DNA of 64,000 nucleotides from Gammaproteobacteria bacterium (lineage in GTDB: Bacteria; Pseudomonadota; Gammaproteobacteria; Pseudomonadales; Pseudohongiellaceae): contig JAWKZW010000001.1 of NCBI GenBank assembly GCA_041395725.1, positions 2,418,001-2,482,000 of the forward strand, written 5' to 3'. Position 1 is the stretch's first letter, and each line of letters begins with the position of its first letter. The position numbers were made by a program, and so were the translations under genes. Positions 17,119 through 26,165 of this stretch are shown here, in pieces. Below the pieces are notes generated by a model. It was given only the letters and a program-made list of their open reading frames with translations, was not told the DNA's origin and searched no databases.

Positions 17119-18111
17119 CTAACTAGATGCCTCGCTGCAGTTGCCAGCCTTTCCAGTAAAGGCAAATTCAAGAAGGGCTTTAACTGCTCTGAATTTTAAA
17201 TTGTTAAAAGTGCTTTTACTCACCGTTAAGGGCCGATTTTCCTGATTAATCATCAAGAGAATTCTTAGTGCCATAATAAAGCTAAAAAATCTATTCCTTA
17301 AACTTACGGTAATATTCTCTGAGTATTGCGAAAGTTGTACGTGAGAATGATTCCCTGTCCTAGAATAGATAGCCTTAAAAAGGAGTAATTTTGATGGATC
17401 TTCATACAATGAGTTTACCCTACGAATTAACTCAATTTCAGCACTTGGCAGGCTTAGATTTACCCGTTTAGCATCTTGGATTTTTACTTTTCCAGCAAGT
17501 CCTGTGAGTTTTATTAAGTCATCTAGGCAAGATTCCTGATAGTCCACGAATAAAAGCGTGGCCATTGGAAACATTTTCTTGAGTTTTATTTTTATAGTTA
17601 CGGGATCGCACAAATTTCGTACAGTTTCCAAATTATAAAAGTATTCGAATTTAACTCCGGTAGAATATAGTAATTCGATAGCGCTATCCGAGCTTACAAG
17701 CTTTGGGTTAACTATACATTGCTTGTACATCGAAAGACTCCAATCTTTTCTTTCTCTTATAACTATCAAGATTGACAGATCCCATCCTCTTATAAGTTTC
17801 TCAAAATGGATCAAACTATTTCCTTTTATAGAATCGATGTGTGCGGTTAATCCCTCGATTGAGAATATGATTGTTTGATAGCTATTGGAATTAGCTTCAC
17901 TGATAACTGATTCCAAAATAGGCATGGTTGTACCGCTACGAAGTTCTTCGATCAAAAACCTATGGTATGGCGCTGTAAGGGAGACAACATTCTGTGGGTA
18001 CAATATTCCACACTTGGCTAGCATTTCCCTATTACTATACATCAAACTTTGAAATGCCGAAGTCCCAGTTTTTGGTAAGCCAGCATGAATAAAGATTCGT
18101 TTTCTGGTCAT
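17119..18111 (-). CDS. Sulfotransferase family protein
   Basis: A 330-residue sulfotransferase-like protein. The PAPS 5'-phosphate loop reads IFIHAGLPKTGTSAFQSLMY, and LSILIVIRERKDWSLSMYKQ fits the 3'-phosphate-binding strand and helix with its Arg and Ser. The ATG at 18111 overlaps the TGA of the preceding glycosyltransferase (ATGA), so the two are translationally coupled. The gene is markedly AT-rich with many ATA and AAA codons, unlike the XrtA core, which supports recent horizontal arrival together with its partner. The acceptor is probably a sugar added by that GT2 enzyme, but this is inference. Confidence 0.8.
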   Translation of the reverse strand: MTRKRIFIHAGLPKTGTSAFQSLMYSNREMLAKCGILYPQNVVSLTAPYHRFLIEELRSGTTMPILESVISEANSNSYQTIIFSIEGLTAHIDSIKGNSLIHFEKLIRGWDLSILIVIRERKDWSLSMYKQCIVNPKLVSSDSAIELLYSTGVKFEYFYNLETVRNLCDPVTIKIKLKKMFPMATLLFVDYQESCLDDLIKLTGLAGKVKIQDAKRVNLSLPSAEIELIRRVNSLYEDPSKLLLFKAIYSRTGNHSHVQLSQYSENITVSLRNRFFSFIMALRILLMINQENRPLTVSKSTFNNLKFRAVKALLEFAFTGKAGNCSEASS

Positions 18112-18992
18112 TTTATTTGGAAAAATGAGTTGTAAACAGAGAAAGCTTTCTGTCTAATTCTTTTCAACAACGGAGGAGGGGGGGCGGGCCAGGCCCAATA
18201 GTGTTCTTTATGTGGTTTGAGGCGTAACAAGTTGCGATCATCTGGATCAGCTAAGTTTTCTAGTTTAGAAGGATCCGGGAATGTGTACTTGGATTTAGAA
18301 TAGCCAACCCGGTTCCGGTGCCATCCAATATTTAACTCATTTTTGCTATAACTTCGTTCCAAATACTTCAAGTATGCGTGCTCTTGGCTTTGGAAAATAT
18401 AGTGTCGCAGGGCCATTGATTCTTTTGAAAGCACTATATCATCCCCTGCTATCTTGTGGCCTCCAGTGTTAACATTGCTTACATCAAGGGATGACTTCCA
18501 AGCGCGCATAAGCCTAAGGGGTTCTGGCTCGAAGAAGTAGTAATAACGAAGAGGTTGCGTTTTTCCACAGCTGGGTTCGTAATCCTGTTCAACAGGCAGG
18601 AATACATATTCGTCAAAGTTTATAACATTGGATCCACTATTAGAAATTCGAACTATGGCTTGATGTAACGTTTCGTTCGGTACATAAGAATGCATTATTT
18701 CATCGGCATCGTGATGAATAATCCAATCTGAATCCAAGCTTTTATAGAGTTTCTCCTTGGCTTGTAGCAATGTGATCCAATCGTAATAACCTTTGTATTC
18801 TATTTGTTCAAATGCAGCCAGATTATTTCGAAACTCCGTTCTAAAAGGTACTTTTTCGCTCCCGTCAGTGGAATCATTGTCTATTATGGCAAAGTCTATG
18901 TTGTTCTTAACTAAGTGCTGCAATAAATTGTCCAAATATGCAATCTCGTTTCGAACAGCAATTATGGCGATAGCACGCATTGTCATTCCCAT
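18108..18992 (-). CDS. Glycosyltransferase family 2
   Basis: A GT-A fold transferase of about 294 residues. The N-terminus reads IAIIAVRNEIAYLDNLLQHL, then FAIIDNDSTDGS (nucleotide-binding acid), and DWIIHHDADEIM supplies the DxD-like metal site. ATG codons occur at 18992, 18986 and 18980; only the last has a weak GGGA upstream, and I report the longest ATG form. The enzyme resembles glycosyltransferases that elongate surface glycans. It is coupled to the sulfotransferase at 17119 and shares its AT-rich codon use. The 380 bases on its 5' side hold no gene that I can see. Confidence 0.78.
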   Translation of the reverse strand: MGMTMRAIAIIAVRNEIAYLDNLLQHLVKNNIDFAIIDNDSTDGSEKVPFRTEFRNNLAAFEQIEYKGYYDWITLLQAKEKLYKSLDSDWIIHHDADEIMHSYVPNETLHQAIVRISNSGSNVINFDEYVFLPVEQDYEPSCGKTQPLRYYYFFEPEPLRLMRAWKSSLDVSNVNTGGHKIAGDDIVLSKESMALRHYIFQSQEHAYLKYLERSYSKNELNIGWHRNRVGYSKSKYTFPDPSKLENLADPDDRNLLRLKPHKEHYWAWPAPPPPLLKRIRQKAFSVYNSFFQIK

Positions 18993-19376
18993 ACTATTTT
19001 GTGAATTCAATTTCTAAAAACAACTCTGCTGAGTTGGAAATAAGCTTAGCTGTGGCAACATAGAAGACCTCTTACATTCATCAAAGTTAGCGGAGTACAA
19101 TTAGCACGCAGCTTTTACAAGACGAACGAATTCAGATTCCACGTGCTATTGAAACCCGCTTTTTGTCGAGTTGAGTTGGCTATGATTCTGAACCGCTCAA
19201 GTTATCTCGGCAAGATTCAGGTTGTTGCATAGCATAGCTAAAACGCGTAATCCTCGAAGGGCCTAAGAATGTCTATGGAAGTACCGCGCGCCCTCCTGCT
19301 ATCGGCTCAGGATTTTCAGAAGTAGTAAGAAAGTGAGGTAGTCATTCATTATTCATATTGCTCCCCAGGCCAAGAG
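18993..19376. other. Intergenic stretch, no gene seen
   Basis: It separates the AT-rich sulfotransferase/GT2 pair from the ABC exporter genes. No convincing frame, repeat or hairpin was found. It probably contains the promoter of the GT2/sulfotransferase pair and the 3' end of the long XrtA transcript. Confidence 0.4.
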
Positions 19377-20684
19377 TCACAACTTGGCCGAATCTGCTTG
19401 GTCAGACGGATTAGAGCGATTAGCGGCGTAATCCCAAAGAGCCGGCACAACAACAAGACCCATTCCCGGTAGGAGAGCTTCTTCTACGGCGCCTTCGACA
19501 ATTTTGACAGGCTGGATATTCGCAGCATTCCAAATAACTTGCCGAAATTCGTTGAAAATGGCAAGCCGTAGTCCATAGATACCCGGGCGGAGGGGTACGT
19601 CTCTTATCAAAATACGCACTTCGTGAGAACCGGGCTGAAAGTTAGGTCGGCCACTATCGTCCGCGTTTCCAACTGAGAGAATCTGGAAGAAATCCAGCGT
19701 ATGCAAACCTACGACAAATTCAGGTTGTGTTAATTCTCGATCAACGTGAAAGATGATTCGAACTTCCATGGGGGAGTGCATCGTAAGTGTCGATGGGCCT
19801 GCGTTGGCTCCAGCGCCAACTTTAATCGAAAGAACCCGGAAGAAACTTACGGCCTCTTGCGGAGTCAGACCTTTAAAGGCTGATTTATGTGATTCGGATA
19901 CCTGGTTCTGCGCATCCGAGAAGTAGCGCGAAGCAACTTCGCTTACATTCCCGTCTATCAATAAGTGCCCATGTTCCAGCATGATCAGGCGATCACATAC
20001 CCTCTCCAATTGCCTGATATTGTGCCCAACTATCAGTACCGTACGATCTCGGCCCTGAATGTATTGAGCTATACGATCAATACACTTTTGCTGGAAGCTG
20101 ATGTCACCGACTGCGAGCACTTCGTCCACAAGCAGCAAGTCACATTCAACCGAAGTAGCAATCGAAAAACCGAGCCGCACCAGCATTCCGGAACTATACC
20201 GCTTGACCGGGGTGTCGATAAAATCCTCCAGCTCGGCGAATGCGATGATGTCATCAACTTTTGAGGCGATCTCTTTCCGGGTGAGTCCCAGGATCGTGCC
20301 GTTCAGATAGATATTCTCGCGCCCCGTCATTTCGCCGACAAGGCCCGCGCCAACTTCGATCAGCGGTGCGACTTTTCCCCTTATAGTCACGGAGCCGCTG
20401 GTCGGCGTAGTGATTCCGCAGAGATGCTTGAGCAGCGTGCTCTTTCCGGCTCCGTTGTGGCCTATGATCCCGACGACTTCGCCGTGCCTTACGCTGAAGC
20501 TGACATCGTCGAGGGCCCGGAAGCGCTTGCGTGTGGGAGTTGAGCGGCCCAGCAATCGACGGCCCAAAGATCTTAACCCCTCAAGTGCACCTAAACGGTA
20601 CTCTTTTACAAGATTCTTGACCTCGATGACTGGCAGGTCGTTTTCTTCCGAAGTGCTTTGTGAAACGGTGTGATTAGATGACAT
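19377..20684 (-). CDS. wzt: Polysaccharide ABC exporter, ATP-binding protein (Wzt-like)
   Basis: A 435-residue ATPase of the Wzt/TagH type that powers export of a lipid-linked polysaccharide across the inner membrane. The Walker A is GHNGAGKST (residues 75-83), the signature YSSGMLVRLGFSIA, and the Walker B LLLVDEVLAVGD. Residues from about 270 form an extra C-terminal domain of beta-sandwich character (MEVRIIFHVDRELTQPEFVV), the part that in Wzt proteins recognises the modified glycan end. The start overlaps the permease stop by about ten bases. A C-terminal substrate domain suggests that a capped or otherwise marked chain end is read before export. Confidence 0.9.
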   Translation of the reverse strand: MSSNHTVSQSTSEENDLPVIEVKNLVKEYRLGALEGLRSLGRRLLGRSTPTRKRFRALDDVSFSVRHGEVVGIIGHNGAGKSTLLKHLCGITTPTSGSVTIRGKVAPLIEVGAGLVGEMTGRENIYLNGTILGLTRKEIASKVDDIIAFAELEDFIDTPVKRYSSGMLVRLGFSIATSVECDLLLVDEVLAVGDISFQQKCIDRIAQYIQGRDRTVLIVGHNIRQLERVCDRLIMLEHGHLLIDGNVSEVASRYFSDAQNQVSESHKSAFKGLTPQEAVSFFRVLSIKVGAGANAGPSTLTMHSPMEVRIIFHVDRELTQPEFVVGLHTLDFFQILSVGNADDSGRPNFQPGSHEVRILIRDVPLRPGIYGLRLAIFNEFRQVIWNAANIQPVKIVEGAVEEALLPGMGLVVVPALWDYAANRSNPSDQADSAKL

Positions 20685-21492
20685 CGGCGAAGTAGGCCTC
20701 GGCCCGTTTGAAGAATGCGTAGCTGAGCGGGAGTAGTATTGCGACGAGAATGGCGCCGGGGAGCAGGGTGGACCAGTCAGGTGCCTGTCCCAGCAACACG
20801 GCGCGTTGCATGCCTTCGATCACTCCGGCCATCGGATTCATCATGTAGAGCGTGTAGATGAGTTCACTCCACTCCCCGGCAGCCTGTCGTTCCAGTAAAG
20901 CCGCCCGCACGAGTGGGAGTGGGTACATCACGGGAGAAACATACATCATCATCGAAAGCATTAGCGGGATGCCCTGGGACATGTCGCGTGCATAGACGTT
21001 GACCGCCGCCCCCGCCAATCCGATGGTCAGCGCCGTGAGCATCGTGTAGAGAATTAGTGGCACAGACCAAAGCACCTGCCAGGTTGGGGCCCAATCATAC
21101 CAGACCATCAATAAGGACAGAATTATGAACCCGACGCCGAGTTCGAGAGTTTTTGATAGCATGCTGGACAGTGGAAAAATTTCCCGGGGAAAGTAGATCT
21201 TTTTAACAAGGCTGGCATGACGTACGACGCTTCCGACACTGTCACTGGCTGCATTCTGAAAGTACATCCATGGCACCATCGCGCAATAGGTTAACAGGGC
21301 GTAGGGGACCTCGCCGCTGTCGATGCCGACGAAACTGCGCACTATCATGAAAATGGCGAGTAGTATCAATGGACGAAAAACTGCCCAACTGATACCGAGA
21401 TAGCTCTGCTTGAACTGCAGTGAAATATTTTTCCACATGAGAACGCGCAGCAGTTCCCGGTATTCGAAGATGTTTTTTATCGCAGCTAGCAT
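20674..21492 (-). CDS. wzm: Polysaccharide ABC exporter, permease (Wzm-like)
   Basis: An ABC-2 type permease of the Wzm/TagG family with six hydrophobic segments after the amphipathic stretch YRELLRVLMWKNISLQFKQS and the family motif YLGISWAVFRPLILLAIFMI. Of several in-frame starts (the longest at 21642) I choose the ATG at 21492, which has AAGG five bases upstream and gives a 272-residue protein of normal family length; 21546 is an alternative. It forms the membrane channel with the Wzt-like ATPase. It follows the PLP decarboxylase by about 260 bases, so it may be at the end of the long XrtA operon or have its own promoter. Confidence 0.87.
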   Translation of the reverse strand: MLAAIKNIFEYRELLRVLMWKNISLQFKQSYLGISWAVFRPLILLAIFMIVRSFVGIDSGEVPYALLTYCAMVPWMYFQNAASDSVGSVVRHASLVKKIYFPREIFPLSSMLSKTLELGVGFIILSLLMVWYDWAPTWQVLWSVPLILYTMLTALTIGLAGAAVNVYARDMSQGIPLMLSMMMYVSPVMYPLPLVRAALLERQAAGEWSELIYTLYMMNPMAGVIEGMQRAVLLGQAPDWSTLLPGAILVAILLPLSYAFFKRAEAYFADVI

Positions 21493-21753
21493 GGATGCCT
21501 TGGTTAACAATCGGGCAACGGGGAAATTGAGCATCCGCCGAAGCATAGTTTCAGACACGCGTAAAACTGTCGTGATCACCAATCTTACGCGGTCGGTGTG
21601 TCGGGCGCGCTGATTGCGGTCAGTCGGGCTAGAATAGCACACAAGTGTCAGCTTTATCGGCGACTTCGATCACACCTTAAGTTGTAAGCCACCCCCAAAT
21701 TGGGCGGTCCGGAAATTCCTACTTTCTGTTGCTGGAGGTGACCAACCATGCCT

Positions 21754-23040
21754 CTATCGTTTCGATGGTTGCACCTTTTCCACGGGCACTGCGTGTCCCA
21801 GGAACTTGAGTGGACTGCTGGTGTACCCATAAGCGCCTGAACAGAAAACTGCCAACAAATCCCCTGCCTCGGCAGTGGGAAGCTCGACTTTCTTGCCAAA
21901 GGTATCGATCGGTGTGCAGAGAGGTCCAACTACATTCACAGTCTCAGCCGTGGGTAGTCCGGCCTTGTCGATTAACACTATAGGGTAGGGCTTCTTAATG
22001 ATCTGCCCCAGGTTGCCGGACGCTGCAAGCTGATGGTTCATACCGCCGTTCAATACCAGGAAGACCTCGCCGCGTGACTCTTTACGATAGAGAATCTGAG
22101 CTAGGTAGATTCCGGCCTCACCGATCAGATAGCGACCTGTTTCAACGATGAACCGGGTCTGTGGGAAAAGGCTGCGTTTCTGTTGCAACAGAGTCTGCAG
22201 TGCAGTTCCTACTGCCTGAATATCAAGCTCTTCGTCTGTAGCAAAATAAGGGATACCGAATCCGCCACCCAGGTTGATCATGGTGGGGGGTAGCGGACAA
22301 TGGGGCAAGAGCTTCTCGATCAGGGTAAAGGCCTGTTCCAAAGCAGTGATGATCGATTGATGGCTGAGATTCTGGGAGCCGGCAAAGACATGAAAACCGA
22401 CGAAATTGAGATTGGGCCAGCGCTTGAAGCTTTGCAGAATAGCCGGGATCTGCTCTTCGTCAATGCCGAATACCTTGGGCCCACCTCCCATGCGCATGCC
22501 GGACGCCACGAGTTCATAGGCTGGATTGATCCGCAGCGCGATGTTCAGCTTTCTGCCCAGCTTTTCAGCGATTGCGTTGGCCTGGTTAAGCTCTTCTTCC
22601 GATTCCGCATTCAGGCTGTCTATTCCGGCGGCACAAGCGGCTTCGAGCTCTGAAGGGCTTTTCCCTGGCCCTGCGAAGCCTATCCTGTTGGCAGCTACAC
22701 CTGCCTTCAGAGCAATTTCCAGTTCTCCTTTCGAGGCCACATCAACGCCGCAACCCAGATTCTTGAAGTAGGCCACGATGTCGGGGTGAGGATTGGCCTT
22801 GATGGCGTAGTGAATTTCCACCTCGGCGGGCATAGCTGCCCGGAGTTTTTCGTACTTTTGCCGGGCTACATTCAGGTCGTACAGGTACAGTGGTGATCCG
22901 GTTTCTGCGACTATATCTGACAAAGGTTGACCACCGCTATAAACCTTGTTGTCCCGTATCTCAAAATACTTAAGTACTGAGTCCAGTGCCTTGTGCATAG
23001 TAACTTTCGATTCCTGGGCTTTCTGATTAGCGTCATTCAT
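21754..23040 (-). CDS. PLP-dependent decarboxylase, exosortase A system-associated
   Basis: A 428-residue fold-type III PLP decarboxylase related to diaminopimelate and ornithine decarboxylases. The PLP lysine lies in IHYAIKANPHPDIV; other marks are FVGFHVFAGSQNLS, LGGGFGIPYF and the C-terminal CSGAYGYTSSPLKFLGH with the active-site Cys. It matches the decarboxylase regularly present in XrtA loci, whose substrate is not known. The ATG at 23040 overlaps the stop of the upstream sugar transferase (ATGA); a longer in-frame start at 23088 would lie inside that gene. Together with ligase, ACP and hydrolases it suggests production of a decarboxylated amino-acid-derived group. Confidence 0.88.
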   Translation of the reverse strand: MNDANQKAQESKVTMHKALDSVLKYFEIRDNKVYSGGQPLSDIVAETGSPLYLYDLNVARQKYEKLRAAMPAEVEIHYAIKANPHPDIVAYFKNLGCGVDVASKGELEIALKAGVAANRIGFAGPGKSPSELEAACAAGIDSLNAESEEELNQANAIAEKLGRKLNIALRINPAYELVASGMRMGGGPKVFGIDEEQIPAILQSFKRWPNLNFVGFHVFAGSQNLSHQSIITALEQAFTLIEKLLPHCPLPPTMINLGGGFGIPYFATDEELDIQAVGTALQTLLQQKRSLFPQTRFIVETGRYLIGEAGIYLAQILYRKESRGEVFLVLNGGMNHQLAASGNLGQIIKKPYPIVLIDKAGLPTAETVNVVGPLCTPIDTFGKKVELPTAEAGDLLAVFCSGAYGYTSSPLKFLGHAVPVEKVQPSKR

Positions 23041-24236
23041 AACAGCTTTGCGTACACTGTCTGATAACGTGCCACGCTGGTTTTCCAAGTCCGCTCCTGT
23101 TCCACGAACGCCCGGCCATTATCGCGCATACGCTGCCACTCGTCGCGCCGCTCAAGCAGTTCATTGACCGCCCCGACCAGCGCCTCTGCCTGGCCGGCCT
23201 TGAACAGAATCCCGGTTTCCCCGTCGTGGATCAGCTCTTGGTGGCCGCCCACATCGGAGGCGATGACCAGGCGTCCCTGGGCCATGGCTTCAAGCGGTTT
23301 GAGCGGCGTCACCAGGTCGGTGAGCCGCATGGACAGGCGGGGATAGACGAGAATGTCGACCAGGTTGTAATAGTCTTGCACCAGGCCATGATCGACTCGG
23401 CCGGGCATAATCACCTTTTCCTCCAGGCCCAGTTCCCTGATCAGTTGGCGGATATTTGCCTCCTGAGGACCACCGCCGACCAACAGCAGGCGCAAGTCCG
23501 GATGGCTGGCCAGCAGGGCTGGCAAAGCCTGAACCATCAGAGGGATGCCTTCATAGGCATAAAAGGAACCAATAAAACCGAGGACGGTTTTGCCTGTCAG
23601 GCCGAGCTGCTCTTGCAGGCTGGCAGTGGGTGAGCCGCCAACGCTGAAACTGCCGGTATCCACGGCGTTGGGTATGACAGTGATTTTGTCTGCTGCTATC
23701 TCCCTGCTGACGATCTCGGCTCGCAGCCCTTCGCAGATCGTGGTGACGGCATCCGCGTTGCGGAACACATGGGTTTCCAGGGCACGGCTGAGGCGGTAGC
23801 GCAGCCCCCATTCGCGGCTGGTGCCGTGGTCGACTGCCGCGTCTTCCCAGAACGCGCGGCATTCGTAGACTACCGGAAGATTCAGCCGCTTCGCGGCGCG
23901 CAGGGCGGCTATGCCGTTCAGGGCAGGGGAGTGGGCATGCAGGACATCCGGCTTCTCTAGCTCGGCCACCTCTTCGATCCGGCGGCTCAGGGTGCTGATA
24001 ACCTGCCACTGGTTTAGTACGGGCAGTCGAGTCGCGCCACCGGCCGGCATCGCGGTGCGATAAAAGTGCAGGCCGTCCACGGTCTCCTCACTGGCCGGGC
24101 TCTCGCCCTGCTTGAGTCCGGTGACATGGGCGGTGTGCCAGCCCAGCGCCCGTTGCTCCCGCAGAATATTGCGGGTGCGGAACGTGTAGCCGCTGTGCAA
24201 CGGTATGGAATGGTCGAGGATATGGAGAATACGCAT
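23037..24236 (-). CDS. XrtA-locus glycosyltransferase 3 (GT4)
   Basis: A 399-residue GT4 enzyme matching the exosortase A locus transferase of the stp3 type. It starts MRILHILDHSIPLHSGYTFR, a hallmark of that family, and continues with DVLHAHSPALNGIAAL, VIPNAVDTGSF, VLGFIGSFYAYEGIPL and LVTPLKPLEAMAQGRLVIAS in the donor site. The C-terminus overlaps the decarboxylase start by four bases, and the gene follows the amidotransferase by 11 bases. It should build the repeat unit of the XrtA polysaccharide on the cytoplasmic side. Confidence 0.9.
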   Translation of the reverse strand: MRILHILDHSIPLHSGYTFRTRNILREQRALGWHTAHVTGLKQGESPASEETVDGLHFYRTAMPAGGATRLPVLNQWQVISTLSRRIEEVAELEKPDVLHAHSPALNGIAALRAAKRLNLPVVYECRAFWEDAAVDHGTSREWGLRYRLSRALETHVFRNADAVTTICEGLRAEIVSREIAADKITVIPNAVDTGSFSVGGSPTASLQEQLGLTGKTVLGFIGSFYAYEGIPLMVQALPALLASHPDLRLLLVGGGPQEANIRQLIRELGLEEKVIMPGRVDHGLVQDYYNLVDILVYPRLSMRLTDLVTPLKPLEAMAQGRLVIASDVGGHQELIHDGETGILFKAGQAEALVGAVNELLERRDEWQRMRDNGRAFVEQERTWKTSVARYQTVYAKLL

Positions 24237-24247
24237 GATGAATCCGC

Positions 24248-26152
24248 CTACCCTGTCACACAGAAATCATCGTCACGGATGGTGGCCTGGAACATCAGCA
24301 GGGACCACAGTGGTGCACTGTGATCACGCATTCCCGACTGGTGTTCATTAACCAGCCGTTCCAGGTAGTGCTGGTTGAATAACCCTGTCTTCACCAGGCC
24401 GCCTTCCAACAGGTCCCGGCGCAGCCGTTCTTTCAGCGGGCCGCGAAACCAGTTGGCCAGCGGGACCCCGAAGCCCATCTTGGGCCGGTACAGCACGTCG
24501 TGGGGCAGCAGGGGTTCAAACGATTTCTTCAGCACGTATTTACCTTCCTGGCCGTGCAGTTTCTGGCTGCGAGGCAGGCCGGCGGACCATTCCGCCAGGG
24601 GGTGATCCAGCAGCGGCACGCGTACCTCCAGGCTGTGGGCCATGCTGGCCCGGTCCACCTTGGTGAGGATGTCGCCCACCAGGTAGGTTTTCATGTCCAG
24701 GTATTGAATCAGCGCCAGCGGATCGTCAGACGTGCAGTTGGCGGCGTGTTCGGCGAACACGCTGTCCACGGAATAGTTCTGCAGCTGCTGCTGCAGGGCA
24801 GGGCTGAACATGGCCCGGCGCTGCTCCGCACTGCAGATTGAGACGGAGTGCAGGTAGGCTTCGACGCTGTTGCGGGCCAGGGCCTGAAACGTGGTCTTGG
24901 CGCGGAAAATCCGCGGCGCCCAGTCCGCTTTGGGGTACAGGCGCCCCAGGGTGCCGAACAGTATGCGTCGCAGGCCCAGGGGCAGGGCTCCGCGCAGGCG
25001 TTCTTCGTTCATATGCCAGCGGTAACGACGGTAGCCGGCGAACATCTCGTCTCCGCCATCGCCAGAAAGTGCCACCTTCACCCGTTGCCGGGCCAGTTCG
25101 CACACCCGGTAGGTGGGGATGGCCGAGCTGTCGGCATAGGGCTCGTCGTAAAGGGCGGCCAGGGTGTCCAGCAGGTCGAAGTCGTCACTGCTGACACGAT
25201 GCTCAACATGGTTGGTCTGGTAACGCTCGGCAACCTGAGCGGCGTACTCGGTCTCATTGAATTGCTTAACATCAAAACCGATGGCACAGGTGTTGACCGG
25301 GTCGTCCTGCAGCTGCGCCATCATGGCAACGACTGCACTGGAGTCGACACCACCGGACAGGAAAGCGCCAAGTGGCACATCCGCCACCAGGCGGACCTGC
25401 ACCGCTTCGCGAACGCGCGCGAGCAACTCTTCCCGAGTCTGTGCCTCACTTCGCGCCGGTTCGTCGTGGAATGTGATATCCCAGTATTTGTGCTGCTCAG
25501 GCATACCGGCGCCGCGCTTGAGCAGCAGGGTGTGCCCGGGGCGAAGTTTATAAACATTCTGATAGATGGTCTTGGGCTCGGGGATATAACCCAGCGCGAA
25601 ATAGTCTTCCACCGCCCGGGGTTCCAGCTGCCGTGGCAGCCCGGGGTGGGCTTTCAGCACCTTGAGTTCGGAACCGAATAGGAACTGTTGATCGGGTAGC
25701 AGGGCATAGAACAGCGGTTTGATACCGAAGCGGTCCCGGGCCAGAAAGAGACTCTGTTGCTGCTGGTCGTACAGAGCAAAGGCGAACATGCCACGGAAGT
25801 GCTCGACACAGTCGGGCCCCCATTGGCGCCAGGCATAGAGGATTACTTCGGTGTCGCAGTTGGTTTTGAAAGTATAGCCCAGGGCCTTGAGCTCATGCCG
25901 CAGCTTCTGGAAGTTGTAGATCTCGCCGTTGTAGACCACACAGAGCGTGCCGTCGTCACTGAACATGGGCTGCTGGCCGCTAGCCAGGTCGATAATGGAA
26001 AGGCGGCGATGCGCCAGACCAACGCCGGGTTCGATATGGGTGGCCCCCTCGTCCGGTCCGCGGTGGAACTGGCTCTGGTTCATGGCCTCCAGCACGGCCT
26101 GGTCCGGGTGACGCTGTTCCCTGATGTCAAAAATACCTGCGATACCGCACAT
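24248..26152 (-). CDS. XrtA-associated asparagine synthase-like amidotransferase
   Basis: A 634-residue class II glutamine amidotransferase plus asparagine-synthase domain. Met1 is followed by the catalytic Cys2 (MCGIAGIFD), and the glutaminase part continues with HRRLSIIDLASGQQPM and VYNGEIYNF. The synthetase domain has the ATP loop LSGGVDSSAVVAM and SGDGGDEMFAGYRRY. The family is a constant member of XrtA loci, where it is thought to amidate a sugar acid or another polysaccharide component rather than free aspartate. GAGGAAA upstream supports the start, and the gap from the preceding sugar transferase is 13 bases. Confidence 0.9.
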   Translation of the reverse strand: MCGIAGIFDIREQRHPDQAVLEAMNQSQFHRGPDEGATHIEPGVGLAHRRLSIIDLASGQQPMFSDDGTLCVVYNGEIYNFQKLRHELKALGYTFKTNCDTEVILYAWRQWGPDCVEHFRGMFAFALYDQQQQSLFLARDRFGIKPLFYALLPDQQFLFGSELKVLKAHPGLPRQLEPRAVEDYFALGYIPEPKTIYQNVYKLRPGHTLLLKRGAGMPEQHKYWDITFHDEPARSEAQTREELLARVREAVQVRLVADVPLGAFLSGGVDSSAVVAMMAQLQDDPVNTCAIGFDVKQFNETEYAAQVAERYQTNHVEHRVSSDDFDLLDTLAALYDEPYADSSAIPTYRVCELARQRVKVALSGDGGDEMFAGYRRYRWHMNEERLRGALPLGLRRILFGTLGRLYPKADWAPRIFRAKTTFQALARNSVEAYLHSVSICSAEQRRAMFSPALQQQLQNYSVDSVFAEHAANCTSDDPLALIQYLDMKTYLVGDILTKVDRASMAHSLEVRVPLLDHPLAEWSAGLPRSQKLHGQEGKYVLKKSFEPLLPHDVLYRPKMGFGVPLANWFRGPLKERLRRDLLEGGLVKTGLFNQHYLERLVNEHQSGMRDHSAPLWSLLMFQATIRDDDFCVTG

Positions 26153-26165
26153 GGGGACTGTTTCC

